Assembly: GCA_945861435.1 (NCBI GenBank)
Contig: CAMAUX010000032.1
Coordinates: 1 to 58,812 of the forward strand
Reading direction: 5' to 3'
Length of the DNA: 58,812 bases
Source: Chthoniobacter flavus
Lineage (GTDB): Bacteria; Verrucomicrobiota; Verrucomicrobiia; Chthoniobacterales; Chthoniobacteraceae
Numbering within the stretch: position 1 is the first letter of the stretch; each line of letters begins with the position of its first letter. Below the pieces are notes generated by a model. That model worked only from the letters and a program-made list of their open reading frames with translations. It had not been told where the DNA came from and ran no database searches. Positions 1 through 8,247 of this stretch are shown in pieces. A program made the position numbers and the translations under genes.

Positions 1-270
1 GTTCGCCTCCCGCCGCTTTTTCTCCAGCTCTGTGAGGATCAGGTATTTGCAAGTCACGCACAGCCACACGCCAAACTCCTCCTCCGCCCGAAACTCCGCC
101 AGCCGTTGATAAGCTCGGATGAACGTCAACTGCACCACCTCCTCCGCCAGCGTCCAATCATTCAGCCGCCGCAGCGCATAACCCAGCACCATGTCCTGAT
201 GCTCCCGCACGACCTCGCCATAAGCGTCGAGATCGCCATCCAGGATTCGCTGTTGAGTGAATGGGCTCAT
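1..270 (-). CDS. ECF-type RNA polymerase sigma factor, partial (C-terminus outside window)
   Basis: The first 90 residues of a sigma-70 family factor; the rest lies beyond position 1. The protein opens MSPFTQQRILDGDLDAYGEV and shows sigma region 2: a helix with HQDMVLGYALRRL (core binding), then AEEVVQLTFIRAYQRL, the -10 recognition helix with the usual 'E-x-F-I-R-A-Y' pattern, then FGVWLCVTCKYLIL. Factors of this family bind RNA polymerase core and redirect it to a small regulon. The ATG at 270 sits in an ATGA overlap with an upstream 68-codon frame that I do not trust as a gene. Region 4 and any anti-sigma partner are not visible. Confidence 0.8.
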   Translation of the reverse strand, partial: MSPFTQQRILDGDLDAYGEVVREHQDMVLGYALRRLNDWTLAEEVVQLTFIRAYQRLAEFRAEEEFGVWLCVTCKYLILTELEKKRREAN

Positions 271-473
271 GCCGCCTCCGAGGTAGGGGCCGGAGTGAAC
301 TCAGTCACAAGAAAGGTTTCTGAATCTCGCACGTCCTCGTAGCCAAAATCTTCGGCAGCTTGCAGCGCGACCAGCGGCGCGAGCAGTAGGGATGTATTAA
401 CGCGCCGCGGCAATGCAGCCTTCCCCCCCCCGTACGTACGTAAAAAGGAAATTCCTGCTATGAGGTTGGTCAA

Positions 474-860
474 GCTTGAGCTGGAAGTTTCCGCTAGGGT
501 TTGTGTGTTTTAATGACCGACTACTGCTTTTTTTTCGGGTGAATGGTTTTCGGGGGGCTGGGTTAGTCCAAATGTCTTCCTTGCCGGGTAAGCGCCGTTG
601 GGTTTCAACGATCGCAGCCTGCTATCCGCGCGTTTACTTTTGGCTTTCGCCTGCAAAGCGCCAAATGACTGATTCGGGTCGAGGAAAGGAAATGGGGTCT
701 CATCTATCAATCGGACGTTTCGAGAACGCCCAAGGAATTTTCCAGACGCGCGACATTCGGAGGGGAAAGTTTATACGAAAAATCCAAGTGTCTTGGGATC
801 TCGTTTTGGGAGGTGGACTCTCGTGGGCGGGTTCATTCCAGGGGTGCTCCGATTTCCGTC
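474..860. other. No gene recognised
   Basis: About 390 nt between the sigma-factor side and the transposase remnant. Short frames exist on both strands, but none has family resemblance or a credible ribosome binding site. It may hold the outer end of the IS110-type element; I could not recognise its boundary. Confidence 0.5.
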
Positions 861-1717
861 TCACGCCGCTTCTGGCAGGTACACCAACCCGAATTTCTCC
901 GCTTCCACTTGTCCCGAGAACACTCTCCACAAATCCACGGCTAATTGCCGTGCTATCGCCACAACGGCTTTCTTCTTCGCCGCTGGATTGGGCGTGGGAC
1001 TGTTCAACACGGGGGCCCATTTCTGGAGTGCCGTGTACCCAGGTTGCCACCGGATCATTCGCCACACCATCTCCACAAGCATCGCTCGCACTCGCGGATT
1101 CCCGCTCTTGCTGACGCTTCCGGCTCGGCGTTTACCTCCGCTACTGTGTTGATGCCCTCGCTCCACTCGCTCGGGCACCCTTCGGGCTTCGCTCCGCTAC
1201 GTCTATCTCGCCAGATGCCTCCGGCTCGATTCCCGAAGACACAACCCCGTGTAACTCGATACCTGCCGCCGGTTATTAAACCGACTCCAGTCCCCCACCT
1301 CTCGCCTCAGGATCTCAAACGTCAACGGCCCAACTCCTCTTGGAATCTTCTGCTCTTGGGCCGCTTCCTGAATCGCGTTTGTCAACTTCGCATCCTGTTC
1401 CTCCAACGGGCCCAAGATCACGATGAACACCTCCAGCCGTTCAATTACCCACGCAGGAGCCATTATTTTGAGCGCGATCCACGCCTTTCCTTTCCACCAT
1501 TCCCCTGTGACATGGATGTTGTGCATCGCAAGGAGACTCAGCCCCATCGCCGCCAGTCGTTGGCGTTCCCGCACCAGTTGCTGCCGCTGCCGGGTAATGG
1601 CGCGTTCCCCCTCTTCGTCCACCGTCGGAATACCTACCACACTGAACGCTTTTTTGTTTCCACGTTCATACCGATCCAGACGTTGGCATAACTCTGCGGC
1701 ATCGAGCCGTGGTCAAC
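861..1717 (-). pseudogene. IS110-family transposase, 5'-truncated and interrupted by in-frame stops
   Basis: The minus strand encodes the C-terminal two thirds of an IS110/IS1111-type transposase. Homology starts near 1717 with RLDAAELCQRLDRYERGNKK and runs through RQQLVRERQRLAAMGLSLL to the Transposase_20 signature GVGPLTFEILRREVGDWSRF and NNRRQVSSYTGLCLRES. After an insertion (1146-1220) the same frame resumes with SSGGKRRAGSVSKSGNPRVR and ends at 861. The N-terminal DEDD (RuvC-like) catalytic domain is missing: an in-frame TGA lies just upstream of the homology. Two in-frame TAG codons (1203-1205, 1197-1199) lie in the insertion. It cannot make an active recombinase. Confidence 0.85.
1146..1220. 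repeat. About 75-nt insertion inside the IS110 transposase remnant
   Basis: The conserved '...LRES / SSGGKRR...' join of IS110 transposases is split by about 75 nt. The length is a multiple of three, so the frame is kept, but the segment brings two TAG stops. On the minus strand it reads like a purine-rich small repeat with iterated 'gagcga', 'cgaag' and 'gagcgaggg' blocks. The boundaries are approximate because short sequence (agccgga / agcgga) is similar on both sides. Confidence 0.55.
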
Positions 1718-1749
1718 GACAATTAGAATTCCCTTCGGCGACAATTAAA

Positions 1750-2145
1750 ATGACCCACGGAATGGGCTCGATTTTTGGGCTCGAAAATCCCGGGAGTTTG
1801 GTGAGGGGCTATCTGATGAAACGGCGGCCAGAGGAAATTTTTAGCTGTTCCATTGTTCGAGCGGAATTGATGCACGGGGCTTTGAAATATGGAGTTCCCG
1901 AACGCAGGCAACTTATTGTTCAAAACGTCTTGGCGCCCTTTTCATCCTACGCTTTTGACGATGAGGCCGCCCAAAAGTACGCGACAATCCGCCACGAACT
2001 AGAGCAGCACGGGCAACGGATTGGTCCACACGACTTAATGATTGCAGTAATTTGTGTGGCACATGATTGCATTCTGGTTACTGCGAATGAATCCGAGTTC
2101 GAACGCGTTCCCGGCTTAAAAATTGTGAACTGGCAGAAAAACTAA
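1750..2145 (+). pseudogene. VapC-like PIN-domain toxin lacking its first catalytic Asp
   Basis: A 131-codon frame with clear PIN/VapC features: the second acidic site in IVRAELMHGALKYG, the third in GPHDLMIAVICVA, and the terminal TANESEFERVPGLKIVNW. Intact VapC proteins begin M-x-D-T-N, and that Asp binds the catalytic Mg2+. Here the matching stretch reads MTHGMGSIFGLENPGS, with no Asp. The defect lies about 35 nt from the broken end of the IS110 remnant, and no vapB is found upstream. I infer that the IS event removed the antitoxin and replaced the toxin N-terminus, leaving an inactive RNase. Confidence 0.7.
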
Positions 2146-2662
2146 GAAGGCCAAGGGATTCGACGGACCAGCCGGCCAACATGCATGGCAGCCGATTGAG
2201 CCGGCCAAGGAAACGGACCACGGAGCCCCATGGAAGGCGGCAACTCAGGGTGACGGTGCATGCGTTGTTTTCCTTTCTGAAGGTGACAAAGCCGCGCTCC
2301 AGAGGGTCATCCAGCTTCAGGAGCTCGACAAAATGCGACCAGCTCAATAGTTGCGAAGGCTTCGCGACTTTTGGGTAAGCCAGATAGAATTGCTTGAAGC
2401 GAAACACATTACTCCGGCTGAACCCTTTCCCGTGCCGCAGGGTCAGATCGCGGCTGAGCTTGGTGACGAGGTTCTTCCCGTACTCCGCCCGCGCTTTTCC
2501 GCCCTGTTCAAACTCCACGATATCCCGTCCAATTTGCCAGTAGGTTTCGGTGATGTGCGCATTGACGGCTTGGGTTGCCCGGGTTTGACCCGCGACATAC
2601 GCCTCTGAGATGCGGCCCAGCAGTTCGGTGTACGCTGGTTCTGCTGTGATTTCTTCACTCAT
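2078..2662 (-). pseudogene. DUF1016 (YhcG-type) N-terminal fragment, nuclease domain lost
   Basis: Residues 1-125 match the DUF1016_N helical domain: AVNAHITETYWQIGRDIVEF, EQGGKARAEYGK, LSRDLTLRHGKGFSRSN and QLLSWSHFVELLKLDDPLER. Full-length members run past 330 residues and end in a PD-(D/E)XK nuclease domain. Here the homology stops at about position 2287. The remaining residues to the stop at 2078 are unrelated and overlap the tail of the vapC remnant. The start ATG at 2662 and the N-terminus look intact, so the break is a 3' deletion. Such proteins are often found with restriction or phage-defence genes; this copy should have no nuclease activity. Confidence 0.75.
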
Positions 2663-2737
2663 TTGGAAACCTCCTTCGACCCGAACCTGTGAATTGTCTC
2701 AGCATTGCGCCCGCACCGGGCGGTTTGTCACCGGTTT

Positions 2738-3901
2738 TCACAAAGGTTGTCCTCCTTCATTGAGGACGGCGAGGTAGGCGTCGTACACGAAGACGCGGTT
2801 GCGGCGTTGACCGGTCAGTTCACGAACGATGCCGGCCGAGAGAAGGGTTTGCACCGCCTTGGAGGCCGTGGGGAAGGTCATGCCGTGCACGTCGCGCAGG
2901 TGCTTGAGCGTGAGCGCGGGGCGTTGACGCAGGGCGGCAAGCACCCGCAGTGCACTGGCCGCAGCCCGGCCAGATTGCTGGATGCAGCGGGTGTCGGCAT
3001 CGAAGAGACTCACCAATCGGCGGGCGGTCTGCACCGCGTCCCGGGCGGTCTGCTCGACGCCTTCGAGAAAGAAATCCACCCACGCCTCCCAGTCCCCGGC
3101 GCTCCGCACCCGGTCGAGCAAATCGTAGTAGGCGGAACGGTTCTCTTTGAAAAAGAGCGACAGATAGAGCAGGGGCTCGGCGAGCAGGCCGCCGTGGTGC
3201 AGGAGCAGGGCAATTAGAAGACGCCCAAGACGACCGTTCCCGTCCAAAAAAGGATGTATGGTCTCAAACTGGACGTGGGCGAGCGCGGCCCGGAGCAGTA
3301 CGGGCAAGCCGCTCGTTTCGCTATGGAGAAACCGCTCCAGATCTCCCATACACCGCTCCACTTCGTCCGGAGGCGGAGGCACAAAGCGCGCATTGCCCGG
3401 GCGGGTGCCACCGATCCAGTTCTGGCTGCGGCGGAATTCGCCGGGCTGCTTGTCGCTGCCACGCCCCTTGGCCATCAGCGCGGCATGCATTTCCCGGAGA
3501 AGCCGATTCGAGAGCGGGAAGCCTTCGCGGAGCCGGGCCATTCCGTGCTCGAGTGCAGCGATGTAGTTGGAGACCTCCACCACATCGTCCAGCGGGGTTC
3601 CGGGAGCCTCTTCCATCTCGAAAAGAAGGAGGTCCGAGAGGGACGATTGTGTGCCCTCGATTTGCGAGGAAAGCACGGCTTCACGCCGTACATACGAGTA
3701 GAGGAAAAGCTGCGGATCAGGCAGGAGCGTGCTGATGCTGTCCAGCCGCCCCACCGCCAGAGTCGCACGCTCGAGGAGCCACTGCCGCTCACCCGTGATC
3801 TCCAGCGGCGGCACCGGAGGCAGCGGGAGCGGCACAAAGGCACGCACCTGCTCGCCCGCGGTGGCGGTCATCCGGTAGGTGCCTGTGGCTGCGCGGTTCA
3901 T
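2738..3901 (-). CDS. Fic family protein (adenylyltransferase-type) with winged-helix C-terminus
   Basis: A 387-residue protein with an N-terminal Fic_N-type region, a central Fic domain and a C-terminal winged helix. The catalytic motif HPFLDGNGRLGR is canonical, at about residues 214-225; Fic enzymes use its His to transfer AMP, or another phosphate-linked group, to a target hydroxyl. The N-terminal stretch LSSQIEGTQSSLSDLL (about residues 77-92) matches the S-x-x-I-E-G inhibitory helix of self-inhibited (class II) Fic proteins. The C-terminal part, LTLKHLRDVHGMTFPTASKA, looks like a HTH, as in related proteins that may control their own gene. No separate antitoxin gene is visible. The target is unknown. 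Confidence 0.92.
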   Translation of the reverse strand: MNRAATGTYRMTATAGEQVRAFVPLPLPPVPPLEITGERQWLLERATLAVGRLDSISTLLPDPQLFLYSYVRREAVLSSQIEGTQSSLSDLLLFEMEEAPGTPLDDVVEVSNYIAALEHGMARLREGFPLSNRLLREMHAALMAKGRGSDKQPGEFRRSQNWIGGTRPGNARFVPPPPDEVERCMGDLERFLHSETSGLPVLLRAALAHVQFETIHPFLDGNGRLGRLLIALLLHHGGLLAEPLLYLSLFFKENRSAYYDLLDRVRSAGDWEAWVDFFLEGVEQTARDAVQTARRLVSLFDADTRCIQQSGRAAASALRVLAALRQRPALTLKHLRDVHGMTFPTASKAVQTLLSAGIVRELTGQRRNRVFVYDAYLAVLNEGGQPL

Positions 3902-4327
3902 TGCGGGAAACTTGAATAAGAGAAGACGCTATTAAAGAAACGACCTCAAATCTTTAATTGCGGAAGGAGTGCCCCATCTGCTTGGGATGCACCTCCACCT
4001 TTGGGCTCAACGCCTCCACTTCCGGTTCCAGTTCCGGCATCGGGGGGGCCACTCCTTCTCATCTTCACTGAGGCCCAAAATTGATGACCGACTCCAAGCT
4101 CGCCCCTGAATCGGAAAGGCCTCCCATTGTCTGCCGGGGGGGATACCGGGGGTGTGGGCTGCAGGGTGACTAGGGTGGTCCGAGACGATCGCGTTGAGGG
4201 GGGAGCGGATCGGGTTTTTGTGGTCTTCAGTGGCGGTCGGAAAACGTGGCTTACACGGGTGGAAGTGTTCGCACTTTTGTTTGCAAAACGGGCTTTCCGG
4301 GAGGGTGTCGCGGTGTGTGGAAAAGCA
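3902..4327. other. No gene recognised
   Basis: About 425 nt upstream of the Fic gene and before the tRNA-derived repeat. It should hold the Fic promoter (minus strand). Short frames here have no recognisable content. Confidence 0.5.
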
Positions 4328-4352
4328 AAAACCCCTCTTGTGGAGGGGTTTG
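4328..4352 (-). terminator. Rho-independent terminator, probably the original one of the tRNA-Gly gene
   Basis: On the minus strand AAACCCCTCcacaaGAGGGGTTTTTG forms an 8-bp GC-rich stem followed by a T run. It lies a few nt past the displaced 3' end of the tRNA-Gly gene (4359-4390), where a tRNA terminator belongs. The integrative element has separated it from the intact tRNA by 16.5 kb. Confidence 0.75.
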
Positions 4353-4358
4353 TGGGAG

Positions 4359-4390
4359 AGTGGAGCGGGTGAAGGGAATCGAACCCTCGT
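4359..4390. repeat. Left attachment repeat (duplicated tRNA-Gly 3' end)
   Basis: 32 nt identical to 20827-20858, corresponding to the T-arm, acceptor stem and CCA of the tRNA-Gly gene. Identity ends sharply on the inner side (4391 onward reads ttcgattcac; the tRNA continues atgcagcttg), as expected for a tyrosine-recombinase crossover core. Confidence 0.9.
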
Positions 4391-4464
4391 TTCGATTCAC
4401 CCCTTCTGTAAGTACCTGCCAACAGTGTACATGGACATTCGGAGACACCCCTTTACAAGGTGGG

Positions 4465-4486
4465 ATTGTCACGTTATTTGTCACGT
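4465..4486. promoter_or_regulatory. Candidate integrase arm-type site, left end
   Basis: Contains GTCACGttatttGTCACGT, a directly repeated GTCACG with about helical-turn spacing. A close copy, GTCACGatttgtGTCACGT, lies at 20757-20775 near the other end in the same orientation. Short direct repeats inside both ends are typical of arm-type binding sites of lambda-like integrases. It also overlaps the likely promoter or leader of the integrase gene. Confidence 0.45.
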
Positions 4487-4487
4487 C

Positions 4488-5642
4488 ATGGCGCACCTGA
4501 TCCAACGGCCCGATTCCAACGTGTGGTGGGGAAGTTTCACGGGGGCGGATGGCCGCCGGGTGCGGCGCTCGTGCGGCACCTCCAACCGCACGGAGGCCAT
4601 GACCATCCTCCTCGCATGGGAACGGACCGCGAAGGAGGCGCGTCAGGGAATCCTCACCGAAGCACGGGTGCGCAGGGTGCTGAGCGATACTCTTGAGCAG
4701 GCAACAGGAGCGCCCCTGCCAGGGGGAAGTGTGCGCGAATACTTCCACGAATGGGTTGGAGCCAAGCAGAAGGAGAAGGCCACGCGTACCGGTATGAAAT
4801 ACGCGCAGGTCGCCGAACACTTTCTCGCCTCTCTCGGTTCACGGGCGAACCTGCCCCTCGAAGCCATCGTGACGGCGGATGTTAGCAAATGGCGCGATCT
4901 CCTCACCGCAGAAGGCCGCTCCGGAACCACCACCAATGACTCGGTGAAGATCGTCGCTTCTGTCTTTGAGAAGGCGAAACGCGGAGGGCGGATTCAGGTG
5001 AACCCTTGTCACGAACTGGGGAATCTCAGGGACGAAGAAAAAGGGGAACGGGACACATTTACCTCGGAGCAAGTGCGGGCTCTCTTGAACGCCACAAAGG
5101 GGACGGACTGGGAGGGGGCTACCCTCGTCGGATTTTTCACGGGCCTCCGACTGCGGGATGTCACCGGGCTGACCTGGGGCGCGGTGGACACAACAAACCA
5201 CGAACGCTGGTTTCTGAGAGTCATCCCCCTCAAGACTCTCAAAACAAACCGCGGAGTTGCCGTTCCCGTCCACCCAGAGCTCCGGAACTGGCTGGAATCC
5301 CGCCATCGGGGGATCGGCAAGGCCCCTGTATTTCCCTCGCTTGCAAACAAGAGTGGAGCCGGCAAAAGCGGGCTTTCGATGCAGTTCAAGCGGATCATGG
5401 AGAAGGCAGGGATTGTCGGAAAAGCGCTCAGGATCGGTAAGGGCGCCGGGCGGAGCACTTCCAGCCTGTCGTTCCACTCTCTGCGGCACTCCTTCACTTC
5501 GACGATGACCGCGGCCGGGGTGCCGGAAGAAGTCCGGATGCTCCTGACCGGCCATTCCACAAAGAAGGCCCACAAGGTGTACACGCACCATGAAGAGACG
5601 CAGGTCTGGGGAGCGATTTCCGCCCTGCCCGGAGTGTTGTAA
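4488..5642 (+). CDS. Tyrosine recombinase / integrase
   Basis: A 384-residue site-specific recombinase, beginning MAHLIQRPDSNVWWGSF. It has an N-terminal arm-binding region, a SAM-like core-binding domain (about residues 80-175) and a C-terminal catalytic domain. Catalytic residues are visible: Arg in FFTGLRLRDVTGL (about 220), Lys in LKTLKTNRG, H-x-x-R in LSFHSLRHSF (about 330), His in LLTGHSTKK and the nucleophile Tyr in HKVYTHHE (about 364). It should cleave at the 32-nt tRNA-Gly core and integrate or excise the element. An in-frame ATG at 4431 is an alternative start; I chose 4488 because MAHLIQ begins the conserved N-terminus. Confidence 0.93.
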   Translation: MAHLIQRPDSNVWWGSFTGADGRRVRRSCGTSNRTEAMTILLAWERTAKEARQGILTEARVRRVLSDTLEQATGAPLPGGSVREYFHEWVGAKQKEKATRTGMKYAQVAEHFLASLGSRANLPLEAIVTADVSKWRDLLTAEGRSGTTTNDSVKIVASVFEKAKRGGRIQVNPCHELGNLRDEEKGERDTFTSEQVRALLNATKGTDWEGATLVGFFTGLRLRDVTGLTWGAVDTTNHERWFLRVIPLKTLKTNRGVAVPVHPELRNWLESRHRGIGKAPVFPSLANKSGAGKSGLSMQFKRIMEKAGIVGKALRIGKGAGRSTSSLSFHSLRHSFTSTMTAAGVPEEVRMLLTGHSTKKAHKVYTHHEETQVWGAISALPGVL

Positions 5643-5761
5643 ACCGTCGGGAGCAAGTCTTCCAAGGCCCGCAGGAAGGGCTGCTCAAGGCCGCTCTCTA
5701 ATGAGGGAGATTACCATCGGCCTTGTGCCTACACCCTAGGCGGCGCTGAGAGGCGATTCTC

Positions 5762-6850
5762 ATGAGATACCTTATGAGACATCAGCAGACTTCCCGTACC
5801 CCTTCGAGCTCTTCACCCATCACAACCGCTCCCACCGATGAAGCGTCGCCCTCCCTGCACCCCCAAGTCGGAGCGGCTGTCGAGGAGTCGGAGCGCCCCG
5901 GGGGCGCACTTCAGTTTTCGACCGCCCAACCGGAACTGCGCCGGGAAGAGTGGGACTTCACCCAGCTCGCAGCGAAGGACGTCCTCGACTGCTGGAAATG
6001 GGAGTTTCAGCGCGAAATGTACCGCACCGACGAAAATGTGCGCCTGGCGGTCGACGCACTTCGACAAGGCCACTCCCTCAACGAGGAAAGCCTCCATGCG
6101 GATCCCAGCAACGAGGAAACCGTATTCCCCTGGCTTGTCGATGGCCTGGCACATTACCCCCAGTCCGTCTGGCCCGAGACTCCCTATCAGTGCGTTGATC
6201 CGGAGTATCGCAGGCGGGTCTTTGGCGTGCTCAAGGAAGACGGTCCGCTGGAAGTCGTATCCACTGCCGGACGAGTGCAGGAACAGCCCTTGGAACAAGT
6301 CTGCCTTGAGAAGGTTGTGAAGGGTTCTGGGCGTCTTGGCAAATGGACCCACTGGCCGGCGGGTGCGGTATACGACTCCGGCATCGGCACGCTTGATCTC
6401 ATTGGTTCGGCCATCCATCGCGAACCCATTCAGATTCAGTGTACTGTGGTCGCGCTGTCCATAGACTGGAGCCGGACGGACACCGAGCTGAAGGCCTCTT
6501 TTGCCCAGTTTCTGCAGGCACACCGCGGTACCGATCGCGTCTTGCCCAACCCGGAGAGGCGGGGGCGTGAAAAGAGCGAATCCCTCATGCGTACGGAGTT
6601 GAAAGCGCTCGCCGCTTTACGATTGTGGCGGCATTGCGGCTCCATTGAAAAAGCCATGAACTTCACCCGGAAAAGCAGGCCTGCCCTTTCTTTTTATCAA
6701 AACGAACGCGATTGGAGTGCGGCAAAGCAACGGGTCGAGGAAGTCGTTGCTCATCTTTTTGATTACGAGGAAATCACTTCTAAGCAGATACTTGGAATCC
6801 AAAGGGAACCTGTGGCCAAAAGATTTTCTTTTGAGCACATGGGGAAATAG
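5762..6850 (+). CDS. Unknown protein of the integrative element
   Basis: A 362-residue protein that I do not recognise. The N-terminal 50 residues are Ser/Thr/Pro-rich and probably disordered. The core has Trp-rich motifs (REEWDFTQLAAKDVLDCWKW, then EFQREMYRTDENVRLAVD), and the C-terminal half is basic and helical (LKALAALRLWRHCGSIEKAM). A second ATG four codons downstream (5774) could be the start. It lies between the integrase and the HTH gene on the same strand, which suggests a role in element maintenance or gene control, but this is only context. Codon use and the lack of stops support a real gene. Confidence 0.6.
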   Translation: MRYLMRHQQTSRTPSSSSPITTAPTDEASPSLHPQVGAAVEESERPGGALQFSTAQPELRREEWDFTQLAAKDVLDCWKWEFQREMYRTDENVRLAVDALRQGHSLNEESLHADPSNEETVFPWLVDGLAHYPQSVWPETPYQCVDPEYRRRVFGVLKEDGPLEVVSTAGRVQEQPLEQVCLEKVVKGSGRLGKWTHWPAGAVYDSGIGTLDLIGSAIHREPIQIQCTVVALSIDWSRTDTELKASFAQFLQAHRGTDRVLPNPERRGREKSESLMRTELKALAALRLWRHCGSIEKAMNFTRKSRPALSFYQNERDWSAAKQRVEEVVAHLFDYEEITSKQILGIQREPVAKRFSFEHMGK

Positions 6851-6876
6851 GGCGCGTTCTGGGACAACGGGGGCGG

Positions 6877-7254
6877 ATGCGAAATATCCGTCACCACAAC
6901 ACCGGGGCTCCTCGCAAGAGCGAGCCGCAACACACCACCCAAACACCAACCCTCGCAGCACTCCCCACGGTTCACGCCGGTGCGGAGTTCTGCGGGCACA
7001 AGGAAGCCAGAGCCCTCTTCGGCATCAGCCGGTCGCACCTCTACCGGTTGCACGACGAGGGGCTGATCCGCTCCGTGTCGCTGCGCACCCGCGGCCGGTT
7101 GCGGGGGCGCCGCCTCTTCGAGGTGGCCAGCATCCGGGAGTTGCTCTACCGCAACCTCCCCCAAACAACCGCCGAGGAAAACAACACCCCCGGCGCAACC
7201 CACGCAGCCGCGCCGCACGCAGCCGCTGCAAACCCAAACCAAGCCGCGCGCTAA
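6877..7254 (+). CDS. Small HTH protein, excisionase / AlpA-like
   Basis: A 125-residue protein. Residues about 45-90 read AEFCGHKEARALFGISRSHL followed by YRLHDEGLIRSVSLRTRGR and LFEVASIRELL. This matches MerR-like winged HTH modules of the excisionase/AlpA (HTH_17) type, in which 'FGISRSHLYRL' is the recognition region. The ends are low-complexity Thr/Ala/Pro. A G-rich stretch (gggggcgg) just upstream of ATG 6877 can serve as ribosome binding site. In such elements these proteins bend DNA for excision or activate integrase or replication genes. It sits directly upstream of the primase and helicase genes, so it may also control replication. Confidence 0.7.
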   Translation: MRNIRHHNTGAPRKSEPQHTTQTPTLAALPTVHAGAEFCGHKEARALFGISRSHLYRLHDEGLIRSVSLRTRGRLRGRRLFEVASIRELLYRNLPQTTAEENNTPGATHAAAPHAAAANPNQAAR

Positions 7255-7262
7255 AAAGCAAA

Positions 7263-7346
7263 GCCCCTGCACCCCCGGAGGGACACAAGGGCAGTTGCTT
7301 GGACGCGACTACACCTTAATCGTTTCTCCGGCGGGTGCAAGGGGCG
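7263..7346. repeat. Long-armed imperfect inverted repeat upstream of the primase
   Basis: Arms gcccctgcacccccggag (7263-7280) and ctccggcgggtgcaaggggc (7327-7346) are near-complementary and enclose about 45 nt. The hairpin would lie in the leader of the primase gene, whose ATG is at 7360. It could be a terminator-like attenuator, a protein-binding site or a plasmid-type control RNA region. No T run follows it, which argues against a simple terminator. Confidence 0.45.
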
Positions 7347-7359
7347 CATTCAACGCCCT

Positions 7360-8247
7360 ATGAAGAGCACCGTTTATCTGGCTCCACCGCCCCATACCGG
7401 GATCCACACCGCGATCATGAGCCGGGCTGTCAAACTCTGGCACTCCGGCTTCACCCTCGAAAGCGCAACCAACGCCCTCCACTCCTGGCGAGGCGCCTAC
7501 TCGTTCCGCCGCCCCGTCACGGACCGCGAACTTCTCGACGCCATCTCCAAAGCCTACCGGCAGCCGCAGGCGTCTTTCGGCGCTCCCCGCCTCCCGCGAG
7601 GTGCGAGAGCCAAACAGCCATCGTGGCCTGCACCCGATCCGCAAAAACGCGCACGCCTCGTTCCAGACGGCTTCTGCCTTTACGACCTGTGGGAGCTGAG
7701 CCCGTGGAAGCCCACGGATTCCGCGCAATACACGCACTTCCTTTTGGAAAGGCTGTTCCCAGGGGATCCGCTGCTCTGCATCGGACACACGATGTCACAC
7801 TTTGACACGCGCCCCCTTTCGCAATGGTCCGAGCTTCACCGCGCACAGTTCCTCGTGCCCTCACCCATGCGGGCGCCCCGGGGAATGAAGCGCGACGGCT
7901 CGGGCGAATCCGCCCACACCCTCGACAACACCGGCCCACGTCGGTTTCTGGTTGTCGACTTCGACGATCACCACGGGCTCAACACCCATGCTGCCGCGGC
8001 GTGGTTCCTCGCAGAAAAGCTGCCCCTTGCGCTTGTGCTCCACTCGGGTGGCAAAGGCCTCCATGCGTGGTTTCTGGCCGAAGGCCGCTCCGAGCAGGAG
8101 TTGCGCGCCTTCTTTTCACTGGCAGTGGAATGCGGGGGCGATCCCGTGCTCTGGGGGCGCTCCCAGTTTGTGCGGATGCCCGACGGTCGGCGCGAGAACG
8201 GTGTGATCCAGCGCGCCTACTACTTCAACAAGGAGGTGCTCTCTTGA
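7360..8247 (+). CDS. AEP-superfamily primase-like protein
   Basis: A 295-residue protein with hallmarks of the archaeo-eukaryotic primase (AEP / prim-pol) fold: the metal-binding h-h-D-h-D motif in FLVVDFDDHHG (about residues 195-202), the S-G-G-x-G-x-H motif in LHSGGKGLHAWF (about 227-238) and a following basic/acidic segment, QFVRMPDGRRENG. The N-terminal 150 residues include a region often seen in replicon primases (MSRAVKLWHSGFTLESATNAL). It should synthesise primers for replication of the element. The stop overlaps the TTG start of the helicase gene by 3 nt, so the two are translationally coupled, and an iteron-like cluster follows the pair. Confidence 0.8.
   Translation: MKSTVYLAPPPHTGIHTAIMSRAVKLWHSGFTLESATNALHSWRGAYSFRRPVTDRELLDAISKAYRQPQASFGAPRLPRGARAKQPSWPAPDPQKRARLVPDGFCLYDLWELSPWKPTDSAQYTHFLLERLFPGDPLLCIGHTMSHFDTRPLSQWSELHRAQFLVPSPMRAPRGMKRDGSGESAHTLDNTGPRRFLVVDFDDHHGLNTHAAAAWFLAEKLPLALVLHSGGKGLHAWFLAEGRSEQELRAFFSLAVECGGDPVLWGRSQFVRMPDGRRENGVIQRAYYFNKEVLS

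Noticed and set aside
267-473. 68-codon frame overlapping the sigma-factor start
   Set aside because: The ATGA overlap is suggestive, but the product has no recognisable feature and passes through a C homopolymer and a cgtacgtacgta stretch.
3946-4422. 158-codon minus-strand frame across the left attachment site
   Set aside because: Runs through the tRNA-derived repeat and the terminator; low-complexity composition.
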